In this document: positions 44,794-54,604 of the stretch, one piece after another
Layout of the letters: each line of letters begins with the position of its first letter
Position numbering within the stretch: the first letter of the stretch is position 1
Assembly (NCBI RefSeq): GCF_026240635.1
Contig: NZ_CP110848.1
Coordinates: 3,057,741 to 3,121,740, forward strand
DNA from: Trichothermofontia sichuanensis B231
Lineage (GTDB): Bacteria; Cyanobacteriota; Cyanobacteriia; B231
DNA length: 64,000 nucleotides
Reading direction: 5' to 3'
Position numbers and translations under genes: made by a program
Notes under the pieces: model-generated
Told to the model about the DNA's origin: nothing
Database searches by the model: none
What the model saw: only the letters and a program-made list of their open reading frames with translations

Positions 44794-46803
44794 ATGCCCG
44801 CCCTCCTTTCCCCCCTACCCCAATTCCCCCTGACCGCGATCGTGGGTCAGGAAGCGATTAAACTTGCCCTCCTGTTAGCAGCGATCGATCCAGGTTTGGG
44901 CGGGGTCGTGATTGCCGGGCGTCGTGGCACGGCCAAATCGGTGATGGCACGGGCACTCCATGCCTTGTTGCCCCCGATCGAGGTGGTCAAGGATTCCTAC
45001 TGGAACGCCTCGGTGAGCGAATGGCAGGCCGAAACTGGGGCCAATCCAGAAACAACCCCGACGGAGATTATTCCCGCGCCGTTTGTGCAGGTGCCGTTAG
45101 GAGTGACGGAGGATCGGCTGTTGGGGTCTGTTGATGTGGCGCAGTCGATTAAGCAGGGGGAAGCTGTGTTTCAGCCGGGCCTGTTAGCCGAGGCCCATCG
45201 CGGGGTTTTATACCTGGATGAAATCAACCTGCTGGATGATCAGATTGCCAACCTGTTGCTGAATGCCCTCACGGAGGGGCGCAATGTGATTGAACGGGAG
45301 GGGATCAGTGTGGAGCATCCCTGCCGATCGCTGCTGATTGCTACCTACAACCCGGAGGAAGGCCCCCTGCGGGAACATCTGCTAGATCGCATCGCGATCG
45401 CCCTATCGGCGGATGGGGTTTTGGGTCTGGATCAACGGGTACAGGCGGTGGAACAAGCATTGGACTATGCCACCTCGCCCCAAGCCTTTCTCCAGCAATA
45501 CACGGACGATCTGGAGGACCTGAAAACCCAAATTATCCTGGCGCGGGAGTGGCTTAAGGACGTGACCATCAGCCGGGAACAGATTAGCTATCTGGTCACC
45601 GAAGCCGTGCGGGGGCGGGTGCAGGGGCATCGGGCGGAACTGTTTGCGGTGCGGGTGGCCAAGGCCCATGCGGCGCTGGCGGGACGTAATCGGGTGGACG
45701 CGGAAGACCTGCGCTGTGCGGTGGAATTGGTGATTATTCCCAGGGCGACGGTGATCGAAACCCCACCGGAACCGCCGCCGCCCCCGCCGCCCCCGCCAGA
45801 GGATCTGGACGACAGCGATCGCGATCAAGAGGAGCAGCAAGACGAGAATCCCGACGAACCGGAGGAACCGGAGTCGTTGGATATTCCCGAAGAGTTTGTC
45901 TTTGATCCGGAAGGGGTGGTTCTCGATCCCAGTGTGCTGTATTTTGCCCAGCAAGCCTATCGCCGGGGCAAATCCGGTAGCCGCAGCCTGATCTTTTCCC
46001 AGGATCGGGGCCGGTATGTCAAACCAGTGTTACCCAAAGGCAATACGATTCGCATTGCGGTCGATGCCACCCTGCGGGCGGCAGCCCCTTACCAAAAGGC
46101 GCGACGTGCCCGCCAGAGCCAACGCCAGGGCAATGGCCCGACTCAACGGCGGGTGTTCATTGAGTCGGGGGATGTGCGGGCTAAACGCCTTGCCCGGAAG
46201 GCAGGGGCGTTGGTGATCTTTGTGGTAGATGCCTCGGGATCGATGGCGTTGAATCGAATGCAATCGGCCAAGGGCGCGGTGTTGCAACTGCTGACGGAAG
46301 CCTACCAAAACCGGGATCAGGTGTCCCTCATCCCCTTCCGGGGCGAACAGGCAGAGGTGTTGTTGCCCCCGACGCGATCGATTACTACGGCCCGTCGTCG
46401 GCTGGAGCGGCTGCCCTGTGGCGGGGGGTCACCCCTGGCACATGGCCTGACCCAGGCGGTGCGGGTGGGCCTCAATGCCCAGAAGGCTGGGGATATTGGT
46501 CAGGTGGTGATTGTGGCAATTACCGATGGCCGGGGCAACATTCCCTTGGCCCGATCGCTGGGGGAACCGCTCCTGGATGATCAAAAGCCCAATATCAAGG
46601 AAGAGTTACTGGAAATCGCAGCCAAAATCCGGGCACTGGGTCTGCAACTACTGGTGATTGATACGGAAAATAAGTTTGTCTCAACGGGTTTTGCCAAGGA
46701 ACTGGCCCAGACAGCGGGGGGCAAATACTATCACCTGCCTAAGGCGACGGATCAGGCGATCGCGGCCATGGCACGGGGGGCGATCGCCGATCTACGCGGT
46801 TAG
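44794..46803 (+). CDS. chlD: Magnesium chelatase subunit D
   Basis: ChlD forms the AAA+ motor of Mg-chelatase with ChlI and presents it to ChlH, inserting Mg into protoporphyrin IX. The N-terminal AAA+-like domain (about 10-330) includes [14 protein letters not shown] at Walker A and [11 protein letters not shown] at Walker B. A Pro run and an acidic linker (about 330-385) follow. The C-terminal integrin-I/VWA domain has the MIDAS motif [11 protein letters not shown]. The 669-residue length matches cyanobacterial ChlD. It lies 93 bp after the PBP gene. Confidence 0.96.
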   Translation: MPALLSPLPQFPLTAIVGQEAIKLALLLAAIDPGLGGVVIAGRRGTAKSVMARALHALLPPIEVVKDSYWNASVSEWQAETGANPETTPTEIIPAPFVQVPLGVTEDRLLGSVDVAQSIKQGEAVFQPGLLAEAHRGVLYLDEINLLDDQIANLLLNALTEGRNVIEREGISVEHPCRSLLIATYNPEEGPLREHLLDRIAIALSADGVLGLDQRVQAVEQALDYATSPQAFLQQYTDDLEDLKTQIILAREWLKDVTISREQISYLVTEAVRGRVQGHRAELFAVRVAKAHAALAGRNRVDAEDLRCAVELVIIPRATVIETPPEPPPPPPPPPEDLDDSDRDQEEQQDENPDEPEEPESLDIPEEFVFDPEGVVLDPSVLYFAQQAYRRGKSGSRSLIFSQDRGRYVKPVLPKGNTIRIAVDATLRAAAPYQKARRARQSQRQGNGPTQRRVFIESGDVRAKRLARKAGALVIFVVDASGSMALNRMQSAKGAVLQLLTEAYQNRDQVSLIPFRGEQAEVLLPPTRSITTARRRLERLPCGGGSPLAHGLTQAVRVGLNAQKAGDIGQVVIVAITDGRGNIPLARSLGEPLLDDQKPNIKEELLEIAAKIRALGLQLLVIDTENKFVSTGFAKELAQTAGGKYYHLPKATDQAIAAMARGAIADLRG

Positions 46804-46892
46804 TACGGTTAAGGTCTAACTTGGCCAGAAGAAAGAGACGAGGGGTATCGATTCATCCAGGGGGATAGTCATCCCGGCTGTCTTTAGGTAGG

Positions 46893-46990
46893 TGAGATAC
46901 CTACTTCACCCGTTGAGCCAGCCATCGTCCTCATGGGAAACAGTCCCATTTCGCGGCTCCCCGCAGGAAACACAGTGCGAACGGGGTAAT
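46893..46990 (+). ncRNA. Candidate Yfr2-family small RNA
   Basis: Two GGAAACA motifs lie in predicted hairpin loops. The first is in ATGGG-AAACAGT-CCCAT at 46933-46949. The second is in the loop of CCCCG (46959-46963) paired with CGGGG (46982-46986). Two GGAAACA loops and a CGTCCTCA segment before the first are, as I recall, hallmarks of Yfr2-type cyanobacterial RNAs. The strand and both ends are approximate, and no promoter or terminator was confirmed. The region lies between chlD and the pentapeptide gene. Confidence 0.5.
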
Positions 46991-47035
46991 TCCTCACTGT
47001 CAACGTTCTTTACGACAAGTTGGAAACGCGTCGTC

Positions 47036-47698
47036 ATGGCCAATGCAGAGCATGTTACCCGCTTAAAGCGGGATGTGGCGGAATGGAACCACTGGCGACA
47101 GAGCCACCTCGACCTGATCCCAGATTTGAGTGGGGCGGACCTGCGCCATGCCCAATTGCAAGGGGCCAATCTCTTTGGTGCCCTCCTGGCCACAGCGGAT
47201 CTCTTTGCCGCGGATCTGAGTCATGCCGACCTCTGCGCCGCGAATCTGAACCTGGCTAACCTCGATCGAGCCGTCCTGAGTGCGACGAACCTCACTCAAG
47301 CCCTCCTCACCAGTGCCCGTCTGCGGGAAACCACCCTCAGTGCTGCCAGCCTCAATCGTGCCCACCTCTTCCGAGCCGATCTGACCCGTGCTTTTTTATT
47401 TCAAGCCAACCTCTTTGCCGCCGATCTCCGCCAAGCCTCCCTGGTCGAAGCCACCCTCAAGGAAGCCAGCCTCAGCCGTGCTGACCTCCAGGCGGCCAAC
47501 CTGAGTGGGGCCGATCTGCGGGGAGCCGACCTCCGGGAAAGTAACCTCGTGGCCGCAACACTGACGGGAGCCTTGCTCACGGGCGCTGATCTGTGTGGCC
47601 TGATCTTGCCCGATGGTAGCGTTTACCACCCAGAATTCTGGGCCAGCAATTCCTCGGTAATACCGGGATCGACCCCAATTTGTTCTAAATTGATATAA
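47036..47698 (+). CDS. Pentapeptide repeat protein
   Basis: The 220-residue protein consists almost wholly of A(D/N)LXX pentapeptides from about residue 32 (for example [15 protein letters not shown]), which should fold as a right-handed quadrilateral beta helix. There are roughly 30 repeats. The N-terminal 30 residues are helical ([20 protein letters not shown]). No signal peptide or kinase domain is present, so it is probably cytosolic. Such proteins are numerous in cyanobacteria and mostly without known function. The ATG at 47036 begins the helical cap; the frame upstream overlaps the Yfr2-like RNA and is not used. Confidence 0.85.
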   Translation: MANAEHVTRLKRDVAEWNHWRQSHLDLIPDLSGADLRHAQLQGANLFGALLATADLFAADLSHADLCAANLNLANLDRAVLSATNLTQALLTSARLRETTLSAASLNRAHLFRADLTRAFLFQANLFAADLRQASLVEATLKEASLSRADLQAANLSGADLRGADLRESNLVAATLTGALLTGADLCGLILPDGSVYHPEFWASNSSVIPGSTPICSKLI

Positions 47699-47738
47699 GA
47701 CAGCCTGTCAAACATCGATCGAATTGCTGGAGGTAACT

Positions 47739-48143
47739 ATGCACCTCATAACTTCGCTGAGACGGAGTTTGAGTCTTCTGCTTGCTGTGGGCCTTGTGGT
47801 GGTGGGGACGTTATGGGTGGGGGTTAACCCCGTACTGGCGGAAACCTACACGGTCAAGATGGGGGCTGATAACGGGATGCTGGTCTTTGATCCCGCCAAA
47901 CTCACCATTAAGAAGGGGGATACCGTCCAATGGGTCAACAACAAGCTTCCCCCCCACAACGTCGTCTTTGACCCCGCCAAGGTCCCTGGGGGCGATGCGG
48001 CATTAGCGAAGAGCCTTTCCCATAAGCTGGTGTATCAACCGGGGGAAACCTTTGAAAACACTTTTAATGTTGCGGGTGAATACAGCTACTACTGTGAACC
48101 CCATCGTGGGGCAGGCATGGTTGGTTCGATCACGGTCAACTAG
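47739..48143 (+). CDS. petE: Plastocyanin
   Basis: Plastocyanin carries electrons from cytochrome b6f to photosystem I in the thylakoid lumen. The 134-residue precursor has a signal peptide (to about residue 34, cleavage before ETYTVK). In the mature type I copper domain, ligands are visible as His in PPHNVVF, and Cys, His and Met in [16 protein letters not shown] precedes the ATG at 47739 by about six bases, so the in-frame TTG at 47724 is not used. A good terminator follows. In many cyanobacteria petE is copper-regulated; nothing in the upstream sequence decides this here. Confidence 0.97.
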   Translation: MHLITSLRRSLSLLLAVGLVVVGTLWVGVNPVLAETYTVKMGADNGMLVFDPAKLTIKKGDTVQWVNNKLPPHNVVFDPAKVPGGDAALAKSLSHKLVYQPGETFENTFNVAGEYSYYCEPHRGAGMVGSITVN

Positions 48144-48196
48144 CCAATCGCACCCCCAACACCACCGGTGATCGTAGCAGCGATCGTTCCCCTAGG

Positions 48197-48225
48197 CACC
48201 TCCCATCATGGGAGGTGTTGCTTTT
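48197..48225 (+). terminator. petE terminator
   Basis: A perfect 8-bp stem, CACCTCCC/GGGAGGTG with loop ATCAT, is followed by TTGCTTTT, 53 bp after the petE stop codon. Confidence 0.88.
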
Positions 48226-48272
48226 AGAAAGGATGGCCTCGTGTCGCTAGGGAGCATCTCCGTTGGGCAAGA

Positions 48273-48400
48273 TGCGGCCCTCATCCCCCAACCCTTTCCC
48301 CCTTGTGGGGAGAAGGGGGGCCGGATTGGCAAGTCCCTCTCCCGTTCTGGGAGAGGGATTTAGGGTGAGGGTCGCACAAGTGTGATGCACCCTGTCCCTA
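48273..48400. repeat. Family B core, partial copy
   Basis: The segment reads CGGCCCTCATCCCCCAACCC followed by GGGGAGAAGG and GGGAGAGGGATTTAGGGTGA, matching the GC-rich interior of the copies at 4574 and 49513. The TACAGCCTTTACC ends are missing. Confidence 0.6.
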
Positions 48401-48506
48401 TGCCGGGTACTCGCTAGATTAAAGATTTGATTAAATGTATGCCTTGATGCAGAATCGGGATGGCAGACTGCACAAGATTTTATACTCAAATGAAAACCAC
48501 TCAATG

Positions 48507-48539
48507 CTGTAATAATACTGTAATAATACTGTAATAATA
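48507..48539. repeat. 11-bp tandem repeat, three copies
   Basis: CTGTAATAATA is repeated three times without interruption (48507-48517, 48518-48528, 48529-48539) in the spacer between petE and the REC-like gene. Confidence 0.85.
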
Positions 48540-48810
48540 AATTTTTTGCCCAAGTCGCCGTCCCACCGTCTGCGTCAGGAGGGTGGATCTTAGAATCGAT
48601 GTCAGCGATGTCAGGGTACTTTAACTGGTTGCTTTTAAAGATTTCGTTTCAAGATACTCGCGATCGCCCGTAACGAGGTGCATCCAACTTCCAAGCGATT
48701 TTCTGCTGAGATGGGTGTTTCCACTGCTGTTTGCATTGACGGCAGTCGCTTTAATCAAAGGTGTATTTCCCACCCCTTTGCGTCACTTTGCACCCCCTAC
48801 TAGAAGCATC

Positions 48811-49476
48811 ATGGCTCATTTACAACCAACCGTCCTGATTATTCAAGCAACGAATTTCCAGGGAGCGGCCTGGGAGGCAGCCTTAGCCTCCCAACAAGTT
48901 GCTGTGATTCGAGAATCTCCTGATGTGGATATCCTGCTCATCCTCCGGCAACTGCAATCTGCTGGGATTGGCCTGCCAGACCTGTTGTTACTGGATATGG
49001 GCATTCCAGGGCTGAATCCCTATGCCTTTTGTCGCCTGTGTCGAGATACCTACCCTGACTTAGCGATTATCCTAACAAACAATAGCCAACGACAAATCTC
49101 GGATGCTGAGCGCCGTTGGGCAGTTTTTCAAGGAGCACAGGCGGTGGTTCCCGGCTTTCAACAGGAAACCCTCTTGACGGATTTGATGTCGGGGGTTGAG
49201 CGGGTGTTGCAATTCCTGGAAAACAAAGCTCTCGATCAGCAAGCGCTCATCCCTGTCCTCCTGGATCTCAGCAAGATGCGGGAAGGGGGAGAATCTGCCG
49301 CACCGCAGCGACGCTCCCGACAACGGGTTGAGACGCGAATCCAAGCTCCTCCGGCTGCCAACCCCAAGGTTCAGGTGGCAGACAAAACAATCGCCCGCAC
49401 ACCGAAGCCCACTGATGCCCCAGCAGCAGCGGCACCACCTACCCCTGTGCGCCGTTATCGAGGCACGATCTATTGA
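48811..49476 (+). CDS. Receiver-domain-like protein with Pro/Ala-rich tail
   Basis: The 221-residue protein has an N-terminal CheY-like fold (VLIIQATN, LLLLDMGIPGLNPY and LAIILTNNSQ). The phosphoacceptor Asp is present in LLLDMGIPG. The first acidic pocket (normally DD) is absent, and AVVPGF stands where the conserved Lys is expected. It is therefore probably a pseudo-receiver that does not use phosphorylation normally. After residue 150 there is a basic, then Pro/Ala-rich tail (KPTDAPAAAAPPTP) ending RRYRGTIY. The ATG at 48811 is chosen because the first beta strand follows; the frame extends to 48715. Confidence 0.75.
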   Translation: MAHLQPTVLIIQATNFQGAAWEAALASQQVAVIRESPDVDILLILRQLQSAGIGLPDLLLLDMGIPGLNPYAFCRLCRDTYPDLAIILTNNSQRQISDAERRWAVFQGAQAVVPGFQQETLLTDLMSGVERVLQFLENKALDQQALIPVLLDLSKMREGGESAAPQRRSRQRVETRIQAPPAANPKVQVADKTIARTPKPTDAPAAAAPPTPVRRYRGTIY

Positions 49477-49485
49477 TTATTACTA

Positions 49486-49512
49486 TTAGGCCTATTAGGC
49501 TATTAGGTCTAT
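49486..49512. repeat. CTATTAGG-type short tandem repeats
   Basis: CTATTAGGC, CTATTAGG and CTATTAGGT occur in tandem just before the family B element. Similar units (GGTCTATTAGGTGGG) recur just after it near 49755-49790. Short heptamer-like tandem repeats are common in cyanobacterial intergenic DNA. Confidence 0.6.
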
Positions 49513-49744
49513 TACAGCCTTTATCTAATTGACTTTACCTAATTGGCTCAGTACACCTTAACGCTGTGGATCGGGAGCCTACCAGCACCCCTCATCCCCC
49601 AACCCCTTCTCCCACAAGGGGCGAAGGGGAGCCGAATTGTTAAGTCCTTCTCCCGCTCTGGGAGAGGGATTTAGGGTGAGGATCGCACCCGTGGGTAGCA
49701 TCCAGCAGGTAAAGCTGTACTTTGTGATTGAGGTAAAGGCTGTA
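49513..49744. repeat. Family B MITE-like repeat, full-length copy
   Basis: This 232-bp element begins TACAGCCTTTATCTAATT and ends GATTGAGGTAAAGGCTGTA. It shares order and most positions with the copy at 4574-4797. It lies inside a tract of CTATTAGG-like repeats. Confidence 0.78.
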
Positions 49745-49984
49745 AAGGCTGTGGGTCTATTGGGTGTCGGTCTATTAGGTGGGTTGGGGTGGCAAACTAG
49801 GATCGCTGCAAATTTGAAATCAAGTTTGAACCGGCCACCGCTTTGTGAACAGTTGCTTTATAATGGGGCGACTGTAAGAGGCGGTCTCCCGCTGCCTTGT
49901 ATCTAGGGAAGACTTCCAGCGAGGTTGTTAGGGCCAATTGGCAGCAGCGGGCGATTCAGGGACAGCTTGAAGTCAGCAGGGATC

Positions 49985-52027
49985 ATGACACTTTCCAGAC
50001 TGCCATTACTGAGAGGAAAACGATTTGCCCGTGGAGCAATTAGGCAAACACCGGGTGACGATGCTAAGCGAACAGCCCGACGGGAACGTGCCCATGCCAG
50101 AGGCGATTCGCCGCGAGCAAGTGCAGCTAGGGTGGTTCCCGATCGTGCCCAGTTTGCCCCGTGGCACTTCTTGGGGGGAGATAGCGCACAAACGCGATTG
50201 AGGCCCTCTAATCCTTCTCCCAAGCAGCCACGCTCGCGCTCAGGAATGCCACCGGTTCCCCAATCATCCGTCTGGCGAAGCCGGGCTTCACGCTCCTCCT
50301 TTACCAAACCTTCTCAAAAACCAGAAGCTGTCGTTCAACCCTCACGCCTGCGTTTTTTACTGGTTTGGGGGTTCCTGCTGGTTGGTGGTTTGGGTTTGTT
50401 AGTCAATTTGGCGCGTTTACAGATTATCGAGGCGAAGAATTTACAAGAGCGGGCGCAGGAACAGCAAACGGCCTTGGTCCGTCCCGTTGTCCCCCGCCGT
50501 CCGATTACTGATCGCAATGGGGTGGTTCTGGCGGTTGATCAACCAGTGTACTTGCTGTATGCCCATCCCCAAATGTTTACGATCCCGCCGGCGCAAGTGG
50601 CTGCCCAGTTAGCCCCGTTGCTTGCTCGCCCGGTTCAGGAATTGGAGGAGATCTTTGCCCAAGGGGGGACAGGGATTAAGGTGGCCCTAGATTTGCCAGA
50701 GGCGATCGCCCAACAAATCCAACGACTTGGGCTGGATGGCATTGACTTGGAGCAACAGCAGGAGCGGCTCTATCCGCAGCAGGATCTCTTTGCGGGGATT
50801 GTGGGCTATGTTAACGCCGATCGCCAGGGGCAAGCTGGGGTTGAATTTAGCCAGCAGAAAGTCTTGGAGCGCTTGGCCCCCGACCTGCGTCTACGGCGCA
50901 TGGGGGATGGTACAATTTTGCCGATCGACCTGCCGGAAAGTTTCCTCCATGCCGATACCCTCCGGTTGCAACTGACCCTTGACAGTGGCCTGCAACGGGT
51001 GGCCCGCACTGCGCTGCAGCAACAGATGCAAAAATTTAATGCTAAGCGTGGCACCGTTTTGGTGATGGATGCCAGGGATGGTTCCTTGTTGGCTCTTGTA
51101 TCTGAACCGTCCTTTGATCCCAACCGCTACTACGAGGCCAAGATGGAATTGCTCAAAAACTGGGCATTGACTGATCTCTATGAACCCGGTTCGACGTTTA
51201 AGCCGATTAATGTGGCGATCGCGCTGGAAGCTGGGGCGGTGGAACCCCAAACGGTGTTACCGGATGAGGGGGAAATCTATGTTGATGGTTGGCCGATCCG
51301 CAACAATGACGGCGTATCCTACGGCGCTGTCTCGGTGACCGAAGCGGTGAAATATTCCAGCAACATTGGCATGGTCCACATGGTCGAGCGGATGGAACCT
51401 AATGTCTACTACGACTGGCTGGAGCGGATTGGTCTGGGGAAACCGGTAGGTATTGATCTCCCTTTTGAAGCCGAAGGTCAGGTGCGATCGCGCGAGGAAT
51501 TTGTCGGGGCGAAGATTAACCGGGCCACAACGTCTTTTGGCCAAGGCTTTTCTCTAACGCCGCTGCAACTCCTGCGGTTGCATGGGATGTTGGCAAGCGG
51601 GGGCCTGATGATTACCCCCCATGTGGTGCAAGGGCTAATTGATGAAAATGGCAAGGCCCAGTGGCAACCGACCTTACCGGATCCCAAGCGCATTTTCTCA
51701 CCCAAAACAGCCCAAGCGGTTGTGGAAATGATGGAGCAGGTGGTGAAGGACGGGACGGGGAAGCCTGCCCAAATCCCAGGCTATCGCATTGCTGGGAAGA
51801 CGGGCACTGCCCAGAAGGCCAGCCCCTATGGCGGGTATAGCAATGCGGTCATTACCAGTTTTGTGGGCATTTTACCGGTCGAGGCTCCTCGCTATGTGGT
51901 TTTAGCTGTCGTGGATGAACCGACGGGTGGTCTGGTGTTTGGTTCAACGGTTGCGGCTCCGATCGTCAAGACAGTGATGGAGGCTCTCATCGTCACTGAA
52001 GGGATTCCTCCGACCAGTAGCCGTTGA
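49985..52027 (+). CDS. ftsI: Class B penicillin-binding protein (FtsI/PBP2-type transpeptidase)
   Basis: This 680-residue transpeptidase cross-links septal peptidoglycan. The membrane helix (FLLVWGFLLVGGLGLLVNLA) is followed by the pedestal domain (VVPRRPITDRNGVVLA) and the catalytic domain with SxxK in PGSTFKPI, SxN in SSNIGM and KTG in GKTGTAQK. Before the helix there are about 120 residues rich in Arg, Ser and Pro, much longer than the usual short cytoplasmic tail. The ATG at 49985 has AGCAGGG upstream; an internal ATG at 50246 is a weaker alternative. It could also be a PBP2-like elongation enzyme, but the motifs and size favour FtsI. Confidence 0.9.
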   Translation: MTLSRLPLLRGKRFARGAIRQTPGDDAKRTARRERAHARGDSPRASAARVVPDRAQFAPWHFLGGDSAQTRLRPSNPSPKQPRSRSGMPPVPQSSVWRSRASRSSFTKPSQKPEAVVQPSRLRFLLVWGFLLVGGLGLLVNLARLQIIEAKNLQERAQEQQTALVRPVVPRRPITDRNGVVLAVDQPVYLLYAHPQMFTIPPAQVAAQLAPLLARPVQELEEIFAQGGTGIKVALDLPEAIAQQIQRLGLDGIDLEQQQERLYPQQDLFAGIVGYVNADRQGQAGVEFSQQKVLERLAPDLRLRRMGDGTILPIDLPESFLHADTLRLQLTLDSGLQRVARTALQQQMQKFNAKRGTVLVMDARDGSLLALVSEPSFDPNRYYEAKMELLKNWALTDLYEPGSTFKPINVAIALEAGAVEPQTVLPDEGEIYVDGWPIRNNDGVSYGAVSVTEAVKYSSNIGMVHMVERMEPNVYYDWLERIGLGKPVGIDLPFEAEGQVRSREEFVGAKINRATTSFGQGFSLTPLQLLRLHGMLASGGLMITPHVVQGLIDENGKAQWQPTLPDPKRIFSPKTAQAVVEMMEQVVKDGTGKPAQIPGYRIAGKTGTAQKASPYGGYSNAVITSFVGILPVEAPRYVVLAVVDEPTGGLVFGSTVAAPIVKTVMEALIVTEGIPPTSSR

Positions 52028-52132
52028 TTTGGGGGGCAAAGGGGAAAGGGGGAAGGAAAAAGGAAAAGGATGATGGGGTGAAAGGTAAATACATTGCATA
52101 CGGCATAGGGTACAGGTTGCGAAGGGTTGTGA

Positions 52133-52879
52133 GTGGTGGGTGAGCAGGCGATCGGGACCTTGTATGGCCTCAGTGTGGGACCGGGAGATCCAGAGTTGCT
52201 CACCCTGAAGGCGTTACGGCTGCTCCAGCAAGTCCCAGTGGTTGCCTTTCCGGCAGGTCGGGGGGGGAAACCCGGTATGGCTGAACAAATCATCGCGCCC
52301 TGGGTGCAACCCCATCAGCAACGGGTGGCCCTGACGTTCCCCTATGTCCACGATCGCGACCAGCTACAAGCGGCTTGGCAGGCTGCAGCTATACGGGTTT
52401 GGACGTTTCTTCGGCAGGGGCAGGATGTGGTCTTTGCCTGCGAGGGGGATGTCAGTTTCTATAGCACCTTTACCTATTTGGCCCAGGCCCTGCAACAGTT
52501 ACCCGCTACCCTCACGGCTGACATACGGTCTCCGATTCCGATCGTCGCTGTTCCTGGGGTCTGCTCCCCAATGGCGGCGGCGGCAGCCTTGACCCTGCCG
52601 CTGACGATGGCGGACCAGCGGTTGTTGGTCCTGCCTGCTCTCTACGCGATCGCGGAACTGGAAACCGCCCTGACCCAGGCGGATGTGATTGTGTTACTGA
52701 AGGTAAGTTCAGTCTATGCTCAGGTCTGGCCCATTTTGCAGCGCCATAACCTGTTAGCCAACAGTGCTGTGATTGTCCGTGCTACCGGCCCTGATCAGCA
52801 AATTTATGTCGATCTCAGCTCCTATCCGGATTTGCAATTGCCCTATTTTTCCTTGTTGATCATTTGGCCATCGCGCTAG
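52133..52879 (+). CDS. cobI: Precorrin-2 C20-methyltransferase
   Basis: This SAM-dependent enzyme methylates C20 of (cobalt-)precorrin-2 in cobalamin synthesis. The 248-residue protein has the TP-methylase N-terminal glycine loop (GTLYGLSVGPGDPELLTLKA). The later AVPGVCSPMAAAAALTLPL and VIVLLKVSSVYAQ segments are characteristic of CobI/CbiL. It starts with a GTG at 52133, and a second GTG follows three bases on. No other cob gene is adjacent, and it faces pgi. Confidence 0.88.
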   Translation: MVGEQAIGTLYGLSVGPGDPELLTLKALRLLQQVPVVAFPAGRGGKPGMAEQIIAPWVQPHQQRVALTFPYVHDRDQLQAAWQAAAIRVWTFLRQGQDVVFACEGDVSFYSTFTYLAQALQQLPATLTADIRSPIPIVAVPGVCSPMAAAAALTLPLTMADQRLLVLPALYAIAELETALTQADVIVLLKVSSVYAQVWPILQRHNLLANSAVIVRATGPDQQIYVDLSSYPDLQLPYFSLLIIWPSR

Positions 52880-52922
52880 CTTAAAAAATGCGAGAAAATT
52901 GTCTGCGGCAGGGTGTACGGCT

Positions 52923-54509
52923 CTAGAGAGTTGTTACCTTGAGGCTGGCTGGCTGGCCCCGATCGCCAATTAGCCGCAGATGGCGTTGATTGGCATCTAA
53001 ATGGCGCACGATCTTATAGATGGTTTCTACCTGGTCGGCTGCCCCCACCCGATCGGCCAATTCTGCCAAAGACAGGGGAGCGCCTGCCCCCCGCAGGGTG
53101 GTGATGACCTGGGTTTGCAAGGCTAACACCGAAGCCGCCGCCTGTTTACCTGCTTCCACCCCCGGTTGGTGATAGGCATTGATATTAATCAACGACGCAT
53201 AAAGACCCACCGCCCGTTCATAAAGCGCAATCAGCGCACCGATCGTGCGCGGCTCCACATCCGGTATCGTCAAGGTAATCGAATCGCGCTGATTATCGTA
53301 GAGTGCTTGCCGGGTCCCTAATAAAAAGCCTGATAGGAAATCACCAGAGGTAATCCCCGGTTCAATGTCGATCGAAGGTCCCGATCGATCCTTGAGGACC
53401 TCAATAAAAGTGACGAAAAAGTTAGGGATACCTTCACGCAATTGCTGTACATAGGCGTGTTGATCGGTAGATCCCTTATTGCCGTAAACGGCAATGCCCT
53501 GATGGACCACCTGCCCCGCTAGATCCCTTTCCTTGCCAAGGGACTCCATCACTAACTGCTGCAAGTAGCGACTGAACAAGAGCAGGCTATCCTTATAGGG
53601 CAAAATAACCATGTCCTTTAGCCCCTTGCCCTCACCAGCGTAGTACCAACTCAAAGCCAGTAAAGCCGCCGGATTTTGTTGAATCAACGGTACGCGGGTA
53701 GCCTGATCCATCTCCTTAGCCCCGGCCAGCATCGCGTGGATATCAATCCCTTGCAGGGCCGCCGGGAGCAACCCCACGGCAGACAGTTCGGAAGTCCGTC
53801 CGCCCACCCAGTCAAACATGGCAAATTCTGCCAACCAATGTTCTGCCGCCGCCTGTTGCGAGAGGCGACTCCCCGTCATGGTGATCGCGACAGCGTGTTT
53901 GGCAAAGTCTAACCCTAGCTGTTTATAAACCGCTTGCACCTCTAGCATCCCATTCCGGGTTTCTGGGGTACCGCCAGATTTACTGATGACCAGGACTAGT
54001 GTACTTTTCAGGCGATCTTTGAGAGACTTCAGGAGGCGATCGATCCCTGCCGGGTCTGTGTTGTCAATAAAGTGAATCGCAAGGGGAGCTGGATCAGGCG
54101 CGAGGGCTGCTGCTACAAATTGGGGACCTAGGGCCGACCCCCCAATCCCGATCACCAGCAGGTCCGTAAACTTAAAAGCACCAGGGGGGCAGATCTCCTG
54201 GCGATGGATTTGACGTACAAAGGTCTCGATCTGGGCTAAAGAATCAACGATCTGCTGGCGTGTCTGCGCATCTGGGGCAAGATCCGGGTCCCGCAGCCAG
54301 TAGTGGCCCACACGGCGCTGCTCATCCGGATTCGCGATCGCCCCCGCTTCCAAGTCAGCCATTGCCGCAAAGGCCTTAGCAAACGGTTGTTCTAAGCGGC
54401 TGATCCACTCCGGGCTAAAGCGCATCCGACTGACATCCAGGTAAACATTGAGTCCTGGGTGGTAGTAGAGCCAGTCTTGATAACGTTGCCAAAGGGCCGC
54501 AGCATCCAT
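52923..54509 (-). CDS. pgi: Glucose-6-phosphate isomerase
   Basis: This cytoplasmic enzyme interconverts glucose-6-phosphate and fructose-6-phosphate. The 528-residue protein has the sugar-phosphate-binding motifs [13 protein letters not shown] and [14 protein letters not shown] and the signature [16 protein letters not shown] with the catalytic His. The length fits cyanobacterial Pgi, and the C-terminal extension folds as the small SIS-associated domain. The ATG at 54509 is the family start. The gene is monocistronic. Confidence 0.97.
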   Translation of the reverse strand: MDAAALWQRYQDWLYYHPGLNVYLDVSRMRFSPEWISRLEQPFAKAFAAMADLEAGAIANPDEQRRVGHYWLRDPDLAPDAQTRQQIVDSLAQIETFVRQIHRQEICPPGAFKFTDLLVIGIGGSALGPQFVAAALAPDPAPLAIHFIDNTDPAGIDRLLKSLKDRLKSTLVLVISKSGGTPETRNGMLEVQAVYKQLGLDFAKHAVAITMTGSRLSQQAAAEHWLAEFAMFDWVGGRTSELSAVGLLPAALQGIDIHAMLAGAKEMDQATRVPLIQQNPAALLALSWYYAGEGKGLKDMVILPYKDSLLLFSRYLQQLVMESLGKERDLAGQVVHQGIAVYGNKGSTDQHAYVQQLREGIPNFFVTFIEVLKDRSGPSIDIEPGITSGDFLSGFLLGTRQALYDNQRDSITLTIPDVEPRTIGALIALYERAVGLYASLININAYHQPGVEAGKQAAASVLALQTQVITTLRGAGAPLSLAELADRVGAADQVETIYKIVRHLDANQRHLRLIGDRGQPASLKVTTL

Positions 54510-54604
54510 AGATATTCCCCAATCCCGTATCCTGATCCAAATTGGTCAATCCCTAGTTTAGATGACGGGTGAAACCCAAATTTGCCCAAATATGAGTCTC
54601 ACCC

